NCBI RefSeq assembly: GCF_902499555.1
Contig: NZ_CABVMM010000003.1
Location: 62,001 to 126,000, forward strand
Direction: 5' to 3'
Source of the DNA: Mesonia oceanica
Lineage (GTDB): Bacteria > Bacteroidota > Bacteroidia > Flavobacteriales > Flavobacteriaceae
Length of the DNA: 64,000 nt
Part shown: positions 18,959-31,500 of the stretch, piece after piece
Numbering within the stretch: position 1 is the first letter of the stretch
How the letters are laid out: the number at the start of each line of letters is the position of its first letter
Translations under genes and position numbers: made by a program
Notes under the pieces: model-generated
Told to the model about the DNA's origin: nothing
Database searches by the model: none
What the model saw: the letters and a program-made list of their open reading frames with translations, nothing else

Positions 18959-20389
18959 ATGAGATTAATATGTATACTAATAGCATTTACCATTTCTTCC
19001 ATCACGTATTCCCAAATTACTTCCATGAGTTTATGTCCACCAACACTTGAAGGTAATGGGAATTTTGAATCTTGTGCAACGGAATTGTCCTCCGCTTGCT
19101 ATACATCAGTTACATGTGCTAATTGGTTAGTGACAGGTGTTATTGATTATAATGAATATCAATATGATGGAGGGGAATCTTATGGGCCAAAAGTTTTTAA
19201 TCCACAAACCTGTGCAGGGAATCAAGAAATAATTGATCCTTCACCTCAAGGAGGTATGTATGCAGGAGCTGAAGCAGGCGGAGGAGAGTTTTATATTTGG
19301 GACGAAGGTGAAGAGTTTGAAACTACAATTAATGGTTTAGTGGTAGGTGAAGAATATGTATTGGGTTTTTATCAAGCTAATGGTCACGTAACCACAACTG
19401 GGAATGAAGATTATATGGCTTGGAGGGTTACTATAGGTAATAATACCCCTATTTATGCAGAAATCATTGCTGCACATGAATCCTCAAACTGGTCTTATCA
19501 GACTTTATTATTTACTGCAGATAACACATCAATGACATTAAACTTCGAAGCAAGAACTGATATTAATACAAATTATACTTTTGACCATAGTACAAAATAT
19601 ATTTTACTAGATGGTGTAAATGTTTCGCATAGTTTATCAGAGGGTACTATTATTGGTCCAGAAATTATTACATGTGATGATCCCGTAGAATTGTTTTTTG
19701 ATCATCCCACGCCAATAAATAATACTAATTATCAATGGGATATATATGATATGAGTGGTAGTCTTATAACTTACTATAATGGCCAAAGTATTTTGTTAGA
19801 TAATCTTGAATCAGGCAGTTATACTGTAGAAATAACAGTAAATCCACCAGGCTCTTGTCCTTCAACGCATATATCAGAAATACAAGTAATCTGTTGTGAA
19901 ATCTGTCCAAATTGTAATTCCTTTAAATTAATGCCAAAAGAAAAATATGTATTGAACGCTTGGGTAAAAGAAGGGCATGCTGCTCAACAAACTTCATATG
20001 ATAATAGTTCTATAGAACTATCCTATAACGGGAGTTCGCAAATAGATGTATGTGCCACAAGAGGGGAAATTATAGAAGGTTGGCAACAAATATATGGAGA
20101 GTTTGTGGTTCCATTAAATGCAACTAATATTAATATCTCTTTAATTAATAATAACACAGATGTGGCCTGTTATTTTGACGATATCAGGATTCATCCATAT
20201 AATAGTAATTTAAAGTCTTTTGTTTACGACCAGAAAACACAAAAGCTAATGGCAGAACTGGACGAAAATAATTATGCCACCTTTTATGAATATGATAGTG
20301 AAGGAGGCTTAATTCGGGTAAAAAAAGAAACTGAACGTGGGGTTTATACCATTCAAGAAACCCGTTCCGGTACACAAAAATCAGAGTAA
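18959..20389 (+). CDS. Secreted constant-tail protein, tandem copy A
   Basis: A 476-aa protein with a signal peptide (MRLICILIAFTISSITYSQ). Residues about 25-225 form a Cys-containing jelly-roll or galactose-binding-like domain (GGMYAGAEAGGGEFYIW, then EYVLGFYQANGH). A PKD-like module (about 230-310) comes next, ending in a Cys-rich CCEICPNC junction. The 161-aa constant tail (from about 316) closes the protein. The gene starts 3 bp after the previous stop. It is nearly identical to the next gene; the protein differs by one Ser/Phe substitution. It is probably an exchangeable partner or cap of the split shell at 11611, which is inference from the tail homology. Confidence 0.65.
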   Translation: MRLICILIAFTISSITYSQITSMSLCPPTLEGNGNFESCATELSSACYTSVTCANWLVTGVIDYNEYQYDGGESYGPKVFNPQTCAGNQEIIDPSPQGGMYAGAEAGGGEFYIWDEGEEFETTINGLVVGEEYVLGFYQANGHVTTTGNEDYMAWRVTIGNNTPIYAEIIAAHESSNWSYQTLLFTADNTSMTLNFEARTDINTNYTFDHSTKYILLDGVNVSHSLSEGTIIGPEIITCDDPVELFFDHPTPINNTNYQWDIYDMSGSLITYYNGQSILLDNLESGSYTVEITVNPPGSCPSTHISEIQVICCEICPNCNSFKLMPKEKYVLNAWVKEGHAAQQTSYDNSSIELSYNGSSQIDVCATRGEIIEGWQQIYGEFVVPLNATNINISLINNNTDVACYFDDIRIHPYNSNLKSFVYDQKTQKLMAELDENNYATFYEYDSEGGLIRVKKETERGVYTIQETRSGTQKSE

Positions 20390-20392
20390 GGT

Positions 20393-21823
20393 ATGAGATT
20401 AATATGTATACTAATAGCATTTACCATTTCTTCCATCACGTATTCCCAAATTACTTCCATGAGTTTATGTCCACCAACACTTGAAGGTAATGGGAATTTT
20501 GAATCTTGTGCAACGGAATTGTCCTCCGCTTGCTATACATCAGTTACATGTGCTAATTGGTTAGTGACAGGTGTTATTGATTATAATGAATATCAATATG
20601 ATGGAGGGGAATCTTATGGGCCAAAAGTTTTTAATCCACAAACCTGTGCAGGGAATCAAGAAATAATTGATCCTTCACCTCAAGGAGGTATGTATGCAGG
20701 AGCTGAAGCAGGCGGAGGAGAGTTTTATATTTGGGACGAAGGTGAAGAGTTTGAAACTACAATTAATGGTTTAGTGGTAGGTGAAGAATATGTATTGGGT
20801 TTTTATCAAGCTAATGGTCACGTAACCACAACTGGGAATGAAGATTATATGGCTTGGAGGGTTACTATAGGTAATAATACCCCTATTTATGCAGAAATCA
20901 TTGCTGCACATGAATCCTCAAACTGGTCTTATCAGACTTTATTATTTACTGCAGATAACACATCAATGACATTAAACTTCGAAGCAAGAACTGATATTAA
21001 TACAAATTATACTTTTGACCATAGTACAAAATATATTTTACTAGATGGTGTAAATGTTTCGCATAGTTTATCAGAGGGTACTATTATTGGTCCAGAAATT
21101 ATTACATGTGATGATCCCGTAGAATTGTTTTTTGATCATCCCACGCCAATAAATAATACTAATTATCAATGGGATATATATGATATGAGTGGTAGTCTTA
21201 TAACTTACTATAATGGCCAAAGTATTTTGTTAGATAATCTTGAATCAGGCAGTTATACTGTAGAAATAACAGTAAATCCACCAGGCTCTTGTCCTTCAAC
21301 GCATATATCAGAAATACAAGTAATCTGTTGTGAAATCTGTCCAAATTGTAATTCCTTTAAATTAATGCCAAAAGAAAAATATGTATTGAATGCTTGGGTA
21401 AAAGAGGGGCATGCTGCCCAACAAACTTCATATGATAATAGTTTTATAGAACTATCCTATAACGGGAGTTCGCAAATAGACGTATGTGCCACAAGAGGGG
21501 AAATTATAGAAGGTTGGCAACAAATATATGGAGAGTTTGTGGTTCCATTAAATGCAACTAATATTAATATCTCTTTAATTAATAATAACACAGATGTGGC
21601 CTGTTATTTTGACGATATCAGGATTCATCCATATAATAGTAATTTAAAGTCTTTTGTTTACGACCAGAAAACACAAAAGCTAATGGCAGAACTGGACGAA
21701 AATAATTATGCCACCTTTTATGAATATGATAGTGAAGGAGGCTTAATTCGGGTAAAAAAAGAAACTGAACGTGGGGTTTATACCATTCAAGAAACCCGTT
21801 CCGGTACACAAAAATCAGAGTAA
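20393..21823 (+). CDS. Secreted constant-tail protein, tandem copy B
   Basis: A 476-aa near-duplicate of the preceding gene with the same signal peptide, jelly-roll-like domain, PKD-like module and constant tail. The only amino-acid change I see is Phe for Ser in the tail (DNSFIEL instead of DNSSIEL). The five nucleotide differences I found cluster between about 21388 and 21482, where copy A instead matches the upstream 527-aa gene. The start follows the previous stop with the same 3-bp spacer, and the LolA-like gene starts 3 bp after this stop. Very recent duplication is evident; whether both are expressed cannot be told. Confidence 0.65.
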   Translation: MRLICILIAFTISSITYSQITSMSLCPPTLEGNGNFESCATELSSACYTSVTCANWLVTGVIDYNEYQYDGGESYGPKVFNPQTCAGNQEIIDPSPQGGMYAGAEAGGGEFYIWDEGEEFETTINGLVVGEEYVLGFYQANGHVTTTGNEDYMAWRVTIGNNTPIYAEIIAAHESSNWSYQTLLFTADNTSMTLNFEARTDINTNYTFDHSTKYILLDGVNVSHSLSEGTIIGPEIITCDDPVELFFDHPTPINNTNYQWDIYDMSGSLITYYNGQSILLDNLESGSYTVEITVNPPGSCPSTHISEIQVICCEICPNCNSFKLMPKEKYVLNAWVKEGHAAQQTSYDNSFIELSYNGSSQIDVCATRGEIIEGWQQIYGEFVVPLNATNINISLINNNTDVACYFDDIRIHPYNSNLKSFVYDQKTQKLMAELDENNYATFYEYDSEGGLIRVKKETERGVYTIQETRSGTQKSE

Positions 21824-21826
21824 GGT

Positions 21827-22543
21827 ATGAGGTTTATTGTAAGTTTAATTTTTCTATTAAGTCAATTTGCACTTCAGGCTCAGGTAAATACAAGTGTTGT
21901 CGACTTAGATGAAATATTAAAAAAAACACAGGATTTCTATAAAAATGAATCTAGTTATTACATAGAAATCCAATATAAATTATTTGAAAACCATAAAGAT
22001 TCCCATCCTTTAAGTACTTATAAAGGTGAAATGGGAAAAATGAAGAATACTTATTATAACAATGTTTTAGGGACAGAGATGTATGTAGGGAATGATATCA
22101 TGATTAAAGCAAGTCACGATCAAAAAGCAATAGAAGTCAGCAATAATACACCAAACGGTGCTGAAGCTATTTTTAATATTTCAGGGTTTTTAAAATCTTT
22201 TAAAGATTATAAAGTGGTTCAAAAAGAAGAGGTGATTAGATGTGAACTCTTAGCCCCGGAACTTACTTCGTTGCCATATGGAAAAATTATACTGTATATC
22301 AATAAAAAAGATTATTCATTACAGCGTCAAGTAATGTACTACCTACATTCTTCAGAATATAAAAATGAAAAAGGAGAAATGGTAGTGAGCTATCCAAAAC
22401 TAGAAATTAATTTTTCACAGGTAAAGCCAGTAAGTTTGCTGGAAAAAGAGGTTTTTAATAAGTCTTATTATATTGTTCAAAACAAAGGCGTAATTCAACC
22501 TGCTAATAACTTTGCCAATTATAAAGTAATCAATAGAATTTAA
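21827..22543 (+). CDS. LolA-like secreted protein
   Basis: A 238-aa protein with a signal peptide (MRFIVSLIFLLSQFALQAQ). The mature part begins with DLDEILKKTQDFYKNESSYYIEIQYKLF in two short helical/strand blocks, then alternating beta strands ending in INKKDYSLQRQVMYYL and KLEINFSQV. That is the pattern of the LolA/LolB-like half-barrel fold seen in many small Bacteroidota outer-membrane-associated proteins. It is sandwiched between the cap genes (3 bp) and the giant Rhs gene (24 bp), so it may chaperone those proteins in the periplasm. The fold call is moderate and the chaperone role is inferred only from position. Confidence 0.5.
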   Translation: MRFIVSLIFLLSQFALQAQVNTSVVDLDEILKKTQDFYKNESSYYIEIQYKLFENHKDSHPLSTYKGEMGKMKNTYYNNVLGTEMYVGNDIMIKASHDQKAIEVSNNTPNGAEAIFNISGFLKSFKDYKVVQKEEVIRCELLAPELTSLPYGKIILYINKKDYSLQRQVMYYLHSSEYKNEKGEMVVSYPKLEINFSQVKPVSLLEKEVFNKSYYIVQNKGVIQPANNFANYKVINRI

Positions 22544-22567
22544 AATCAATTAACCAAGCATTAAGTT

Positions 22568-25500
22568 ATGGATTTTTCTACTTCAAAATATTTCTTCACG
22601 TTTTTACTTTTTAGCTGTGTGTTGGGCATAAATGCGCAAACAGTAGAAGTAAATAATCAGTTTTCTGGTAATCAAATTAATATAGGAGCTGTTTTGACTG
22701 GAGCTGAAGATCCTGATTCAGCATCAGCATCAGCTACTACTGCCAACGCATATTCCTATATAAAAATTTTTATTGATGAAAATACACCTTTAGGAACTAA
22801 TGATGCAGCTATCGAGAATCAGGTAGGAGATTTTGAAGATTTTAGTTATAGCATAAAATTAAAAATCACAGCTACCGATTATGCCAATGGGCTTTATGAA
22901 GAAGAAAAGGTTTTCTCACTAGAACGGTATAACTATCAAGCGGGAGATTTTGTAGATAATCAATATTATAAATTAGAAAATGCCAAACAAGTAGAAGTTA
23001 AAGTACTGGAGCTTATTACAGAATATCCCAATGTGTCTTCTACAGCAACCCCAGCCAATGTAACTGTTGAATTGGGGTTTGCGGCGACCAGGTATTATGC
23101 CTTGGATGAACAAACTTTACCCTCTTTAACCATCACTTCCCAAACGTATACAGACGAGGACGGAAATACTTGGGATAGGGATGTTTTATTAAATTGGAAT
23201 TCTATTAATGGTGCAGAAAGATACGAACTAGAATGGACGTGGATCGATAATTTTAATCAGATTGTAGGTGGTCCTGACCTTACCGCAAGTCAAGTAGAGT
23301 TAACAGAAGCTCAGTTTCAACACAATAGTTCGAGGATTTCTACCTCAAAAACTAATTATAGTATCCCTTTAGTTTACTCAAAAGGATATTTGGTTTTTAG
23401 GGTAAGGGCCGTAGGTAGATTTGTAAATGAGGTAGATAAAGAACTTTTTGGACCTTGGTCAATTTCAGGAAGTAGTTTACAAACCGTTCAACAGTGGGGG
23501 AGTTATTATCCCGTACAAAATGTTAATCACGATACTAAAAACTGGCAATTTCAAGCAAGTTATGCAGAAGATGGAAAAAAGAAAGAAGTATTAAGCTACT
23601 TTGATGGATCATTACGAAACAGGCAAACCATCACTAATATAAATACCGATAATTTAACAATTGTTGGGGAGACTGTTTATGATACCCAAGGTAGGGCAGC
23701 CATTGAAATTTTACCTGTACCCACCAGTACAGTTAGTAACACTTCTAATGAAGGGCTTCATTACTATAAAAATTTTAATCAAAATATGGATGGTGATAAA
23801 TATAACCATTTAGACTTTGATTGGACCGTGGAAGAGGCTTGTAATAATCTTGCCAAAGGGATGAAAGCTTCATCGGGGGCAAGTAAATATTATTCAGATT
23901 CAGAGCTACAGAACAATTATCAGGACTTCGTTCCCGACGCTCAAAATTTCCCTTTTTCTCAAATTGAATATACCCAAGATAACACGGGAAGAATTGCTAG
24001 AAAAGGAGGGGTAGGCCCCAATCACCAATTAGGGACGAATAATGAAATGAAATACTTTTATGGAATCCCTACCCAGCAAGAATTAAATAGATTATTTGGG
24101 AATAATGTAGGGAATGCCAATTTTTATAAAAAAAATGTAGTAGTAGACCCTAATTTACAAGTGAGTGTGAGTTATATAGATCCTAAAGGGAAAACAATAG
24201 CTACTGCTCTTGCCGGAAACCATCCTGCTAACAATGATGGTAAAATTCTAGAACCTTTAGAAGATGAAGTTCATGGCGCTCATCAGACGGTAGTTACAGA
24301 TCTTTTAAATAAAGATAATTTTGCAGATCCAGACACAAATCAAGATAACAATGTGTTGTTTACCACAGGTAACTTTGCCAATTACTACGATGGTTTATTG
24401 TCAGATAGTCAAAGACTCGTTACTACAGAGCCAACTGATTTGAAAGTAGATTATTCATTTACGGTACCTGCGAAGACCTTTAATAGTCCTGAAAATGATA
24501 TGTGTTTCTTGTATCCGTTGGTCTACGATTTAGAAATTGATGTAACCAACAATTGTGGTGAATCTATGCTGGAAACTAATCACTTTGAACCCCTTAAGTC
24601 TACTGTGGGTGAATACAATTATAATGCTACAAGCGGTTATATTGAAGCTACTCCAAATGCAACTACTCAACTGTCCTATAGTTTAGAAAATCCTATTCCA
24701 ATTCCAGGTTTAAATGTAGGAGCTTATGGAATCAAAAAAGAGTTAAAAGTTAATGAAGATGCTTTAGAGGTGTTTGCTGAGGACTATGTAAGAAGGTTAA
24801 CAGATAAAAATAATGTTTGCTATGTAGATTGGGACGATTTTGCTCCAAACACAAGTATTGAAGGATGTTTTCAAAGTTGTCAGGATTGTATAGATGGTTT
24901 AGGCTTTAGCAATAAAGAAGAGTACCGTAATTACATGCTTAGTCCAGAAAATGGATTTTATAATGTAAGTGATTATGGAGATGGGACCACAAGCTCTGTA
25001 GAGTGGCAACAATTGATAGCAAGATTTGAAAGAGAGTTTGAACTGATGGTAGAAGCTTGTATGCAACCGTGTAGAGTAGATGGGACGAGTTTAACTAATA
25101 CAAATGTTGCTGAATCTATTTCGGTAGTAAACGCTATTGGAGTAATGGTTTCTGATATGCAACCACATGGAGGACAGTATGGAATATCTTACGAAGCCGA
25201 TGATGAAGATGACGAAGAAATGACAGTCACCGTAGATCAAAGCTTAGGACAGGAAGGAGCGATTTACAACATTTATAATGAGGGAGATGAAAATGGGGAA
25301 AATGCTAACCAATTGGTTTATATTGAAACCAACTCAGGAAACCCAATCTTTCACGATGAAAACATAAATTGGAGAAACCCAATACACTATAAATTTACCG
25401 ATAGTAACGGTAGTCCCAATCATTATTTTACTCCTTCAGGAGAGATCGCCTATGTATATGTAGAAAAAATTGAAACTCCTGAGAACTCTAATCAGAATCC

Positions 25501-28500
25501 AGAATATAACCCTCCACTTTTAGCTGGTATATCCAATAATGATTTAGAGCCAACTACTAGCCCTACTACTTTTATGGTAGAGCCTCAATTTTTGGCTAAT
25601 TTAGAGGATTTTGTAAGTAGTTATCAAAGTAATTGGGGAGAATCATTGATTGTTTATCATCCTGAATATAAATATTTAGAATATACCATAGATGTAGCAG
25701 AACAAATTTCTCAAATAAATCTAAATATTTATGATGAAGATAATAACTCCTATACGAGTACCAACATTACTTTAAATTCTGATGGATTTGACAATTTACT
25801 GGAAGAGGCTACTTCCTTTACTATTGCCAAAAATATGGGGCTTTTGGGAAATCCTTGTTTTCTTCTAGAAAAAGATCCTTTTTTTACTTTACAAAGCGGG
25901 TTGGGAGTAGATATTAATGGTGATTCATTTTATGAGGTGAAAAATGAAATTATGAAGATGGCATTAGGGTGTGGTAATTATGTAAATAATGGTGATTATG
26001 AAGGTATGAGTGCTTCCATTATTCAAGTTTCCTATGCCAATGCCATCTGTAATAGTATAGAGGTTTGTGAAAATTCAGATTTAACAGCGCTCACCAACCA
26101 ACAGGTTCTTTCTAGTGTCAATAACCTATCTACAACACAAAAAAATAGGTTTTGGGAAAGCTATAGAGGGCATTACCTATCACTAAAACAAAAAATAAAC
26201 TATGTGTTAATGAATTACTATGCAGCCTCACAAGGGGGGTATAATGGTTGTATAGAAAACGGAGAATACGATTCAAGCCTGAATGGGGTAGATAATGTAA
26301 TTGAAGACTATTACAATAATAATATTAGCTCTATTTCTTTCTCAGAACCTTCAGAAACCGTTTGTAATTCCATAACAGGAGATGAGTACCAATATAAAAC
26401 TAGAAGATTTATCCCTATAGATAACCTATACGATTCCGAGGAAGACAATCAAGATATACTGGATAGTTTGGGAGAATTCGCAGATTATCACAATCTTATC
26501 AATTCAGGTCTTTGTCCTTTAGCATTAGACTTGCAAGCCTTTTTAAATGGTTTTGTAGAAGAAAATCCTGATATACTTGGTATCCGTAATTATACAGGAT
26601 TATACCTTTCCCAAGATTTATTTACAAATTTTGGAGGAATAATAGGCTCCAATATAAATCTACAAATAAAAGGAACACCAATTAACTCACAGGATTTTAG
26701 TTTAGATTTAATGACTAGCGGAGGTACCATAGAAAAAATCAGCTTAAGTTTACCTGCCAATAGTTTTGTATGGAATGAGTATGGTACAGATTGGATGATT
26801 CTGCATATGGATCAGCTTAACTATACCAATTATATAAATGGTAATCCAGATGTATTCAACTTTCAAATTTTAGCAGTAGTAAAAGATTTTAGTACTGGAA
26901 CTTATAGTGAAGTCGTCATTTCAGGGGAAACCCACGCACAAATAGGAGAATGTTACATAGGAGATCCAACTTCGCCTTCAGGTCCAGGAGAAGTAATAGA
27001 TGATGTTAATTGTGATAGTTCTGTATGTACCCCACCGTTCATTGAAAATAAAGATGAAGCTTTTAAAGATTTTTTTACTGAAATATTGAACAATGGTTAC
27101 TATTTATCTAATTCTTCAGTTGATATAGAACTTTCTGAAACTGTAAGAGAGTGGTTTTTAGTAATGGAAAATATAAGCGAAGAAGATGTAAATAATGCAA
27201 AAATAGTCAACTTTGTACATTGTAAAAATAGTTCGCTAATATCTACTACTTTAAAGCTTGGTTTAGATTATATAATCTTAGCAGATAATTCTTCAGGAGT
27301 TGGAGTAAGTTTTGATTTTCAGTCAGCTTCTAGTATTGAATCAGTTGTTGTGATGCCATTTGGAAATGCTGGGAGTGGACCTGGAGATGGTTTTTTTGGA
27401 GTAAATGGACACGGTTCAGGAAAGTGGGTTAATGGTAATCCTTATTCTTATTGTTACCCTTCTCCCAATTTATCAAGTTATGGTATTGCTTGTGGTACAG
27501 GTTCGTCAGATTTGGATTATGAAAGTTCAAGTTCTGCTAGGTCTAGTTTAGAACAATCTTCTATAGAAAGTTCAACATCTAGGCAAAATGTGTTATTAGG
27601 TTTAATAGATACTGAAAGTCAAATTTTACTTAATAGCAATAATCAAACCTATGTAAGTGATATGCTTGATTGCTCTACTTATAATTTAGAGCAGGTGAAA
27701 TTGTATTATGAGATTAATATGAAAAATCTTATAAATGCTATTCTAAATAATGGAAGTGCTAATATTAATCTTGCAGATCAATTACCGAATGCTTACTCCC
27801 TATTTTTAAAAGAGTTTTTCTATAAGAATTTTATTTATTCGGGATATATCTCAGAAGATTGGGATTTTAATCCTAATCAAGCTAAGTTTATTGATTCTAG
27901 CAGTGCTTTAGCTAATTCAGAAGATTCCTATATTTATTTTGATGAAATTGACGTTAAATTTCGGCTTTTTGAAGGCTCTTTATTAAATCAAGTTAATCAT
28001 GTAGAAAATATTGTTGTTAATTATGGTCCTGATGAATGGTCTGATTTTGTAGGAGTTCTGACTAGTTATGGTAATATAAATTATATAGATAATGATGATA
28101 ATACAATAACAGAATATATTCGTTTCGATATAGATTATAAGAATCGTTCCTATCAAAGTATATTTATGGGATTTTGTGCTCATCCTCAGAGCTGCCCTTG
28201 TGTTCCTCAAACCGTTGCCCCGGTTACTTGCACCCCAGATTCTTATATAAAATTCCTGAAAGATTTAGATAGAAAAGTAAGAGACTATCGAGCACCTGAG
28301 TATTATAATCAAGAATATTTTTGCAGTGCCAAATACCAATACTTAGTAGATGATTATCTCTATTACTTAGATAAATTAAACATTACTTCTGTGCAGGATA
28401 TGGGCTATATAACCATAGCAGAGTTTGGAGCTACAGAAGCTAACTACGGTTATAATGGCATGACAGCAATAATAAATGAATATGCCAATTATTATAACAA

Positions 28501-31500
28501 TGATTACTTGCCAGACTTTTTAGATACGCACACCGAAACAGATTCACCCATGGCTTGGGGAGATTTTGTGAGTATTTATTTTGACGTGAATCCAGATATA
28601 TGTCCACCAGCATTGCTTCCGGTAAATGTAAAAATAAACTTACCAGATGTTAAATCTGAATGTGATGTTTTCACAAAAAACATTACAGAAGCTTATAACC
28701 AAGACGCTTATTATGCTTATGTAGAAACTTTAAAGCAAAAATTCATTAAGGAATATATAGAATATGCTACAAGTGCAGTTGTAGAGCATTTTGATTTATC
28801 CTATTTCGATAAAGAGTATCAATATACGCTGTATTATTACGATCAAGCAGGAAACTTAACACAAACCGTACCACCCGAAGGTGTAGATAGAAATAATCAA
28901 CAACACACCTTAAAAACAGAATATAAGTATAACTCTTTAAACCAACTTGTATGGCAAAAAACACCTGATGCTGGGGTAACGCGTTTTGCATACGATGCCT
29001 TGGGAAGAATAGTGGCCTCACAAAATGAAAAACAACTAAATGAGTTATCAGGTAATTTAGAGAAGTACTCTTATACCCGCTATGATGCGCTAGGTAGAAT
29101 TATTGAAGCTGGTGAAGTTGAGCTTTCTAATGGATATCAGATCAACTCAAATGGAAAATTAATGTATGGTTCTACAACGGAAGCCCATGTTAATCAACCT
29201 GATTTCCCTTACAATTTAGCAGGAAATAATAAGTTTCACGATGTTACTAAAACTTTTTATGACGACATTAATAATGTTGATCTCTATTATTTATATGCCG
29301 GTCCGGGTGGCGGCCTTGCAGAACCTTATGCAGGAAATTCACGTAATAGGGTAGTCGCGGTATTATACTATGAAGAGTATAATGGGGATGATAGTTTAAC
29401 AGATGGATCGCTTGATGGTTGGGTTGATAATTTTATCATATACGATTATGATATTCATGGAAATGTAAAACAAATGTTAACTCTTATAGCGGACAAGGAT
29501 AAGTTACAAGAAGGAATTTTCTTAAATCCTATTTCTGTAAATTATAAATATGATCTCATTAGTGGTAATGTAAATAAGGTAACTCTACAGCAGGGCAAAC
29601 AGGATCAATTTATCCATAGATTTTCATACGACGCAGATAATCGCATTACAAAAGTAGAAACATCGGAAGATGGTTACATATGGGAAGAAGATGCCGAATA
29701 CCAATATTATAATCACGGTCCTTTGGCTAGAGTATTATTAGGAGATAAAAAAGTACAAGGTATAGATTATGTATATACCTTGCAAGGGTGGCTCAAAGGA
29801 GTAAATAATGAACATCTCGATTTGCATGAAGTAGGGAAAGATGCCGTTGCAAATAATGTGGCCAGAGATGCATTTAGTTACTCGTTGTCCTATTATGATG
29901 GGGATTACCAACCAAGAGTAAATTCAATAGCTAGTCCATTTGCTTTAAGTCAAAATTATTATGCATCCAATACAGATTTGATGAATGGAAACGTACGGGG
30001 GATGACTACCGCGTTATTAGATGTAGAAGAACAACCCTTAGATAAAACATTTAATACCTATACCTACGATCAGTTGAACCGTATAACTGCGATGAATTCC
30101 CAATATGGAGATCCCTATGGAGTTGTAAATGGAAATGCGGGACCAAAAACTTCTTATAGTTACGATAGAAATGGTAATTTAAAAACACTTTTTAGAAGTG
30201 GAAAAACTGAAAATGGGGGCATTGCAGATATGGATAACCTGACTTATCATTATAACCTGGATGCTTCCAATAAGCTTATTAACAATAGGTTAAGAAGATT
30301 AGGTGATGCCATTACCTCTAATAATTTTGATAACGATATAAAAAATCATACAAATAATTATCAATATGATGAAATAGGGCAACTCACTCAAGATTTAGAT
30401 GAAAACATTCAAAACATAGAGTGGACCGCAAGTGGAAAAGTAAGGCGTATAGAAAAAGTAACACCAGAAGATGAAGTTTACAAATTTGAATATGATGGTT
30501 TAGGAAATCGAATAGCAAAACACGATTATGCTCAGAGAAAGGTATATTATTATGCTCGAGATGCACAAGGCAATGTACTGGCCGTTTATGAAGCTGAGGA
30601 CGAAAGAGTTGGTCAAGACCCAACTACAATCGATTACGATTTAATATTAGAGAGTGCTACTGTTAATACAATTGGTAACGTTCTACAGGCTCTTAATAAT
30701 ATAGAAGTAGCAGGAGGCTTAAATACCTATACGGTAGAGCCAAATGCGCAATTAGACCTTGAAGCCGGTAATTCCATTACTTTAAAACCAGGATTCCATA
30801 GTAAGCTAGAAAGTGATTTTCACGCTAAAATCGTAAATAATCTAGAAGCTCCTACCAATTTAGAGTACAAAATTAGTGAACAACATATTTACGGGAGTTC
30901 ACGTATAGGTATAAATTATCCTAAAGACAATATCGTACAAACTATAGAGGATAATGAAAATTATACCGGCCGGGCCGCAGCTTATTCAGTTATAAATACC
31001 GAATTATATAAAAACGATATTGGAAACAAAAAATATGAGCTCTCCAACCACTTAGGCAATGTATTAAGTGTTATCTCAGATAGAAAAAATTATAGACCCG
31101 GTCCTTACGGCGATGAGGTATTTACCCCAGATGTAATTGCCTATAACGATTACTATCCTTTCGGGATGCTACAGCCCAACCGCCACGCCAGCACCCCCGA
31201 TTACCGCTACGGCTTCCAAGGTCAAGAGATGGACAACGAAATTAAGGGAGAGGGCAACAGCATAAACTACAAGTACCGTATGCACGACCCAAGGATTGGA
31301 AGGTTTTTTGCGGTGGATCCGTTGGCAGCTAAATATCCTTGGAACTCGCCTTATGCTTTTAGCGAGAATCAAGTGATAAAGTTTATTGAATTAGAAGGTT
31401 TAGAAAAGAAAAATAATAACGGAGATTGGACTCTAGGAAGTTTATTTGATAAAATGTTTGGTGAATGGTCAGGATTAAATTTAGCTGATAATTTGGATCC

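Larger units (their letters stand above)
18867..21826 (+). repeat. 1434-bp tandem duplication
   Basis: Two direct copies with period 1434 bp cover the whole of the genes at 18959 and 20393. Sequence identity across the shift begins near 18867, inside the tail of the 527-aa gene, and runs to the end of copy B. The unit is one gene plus the TAAGGT spacer. Unequal crossing-over in the shared tail coding region is the simplest origin, because the tail occurs at every gene end in this array. Confidence 0.9.

Noticed and set aside
18867..21826. CRISPR-like or phage tandem repeat
   Set aside because: The unit is a complete protein gene with a 1434-bp period and no short spacers.
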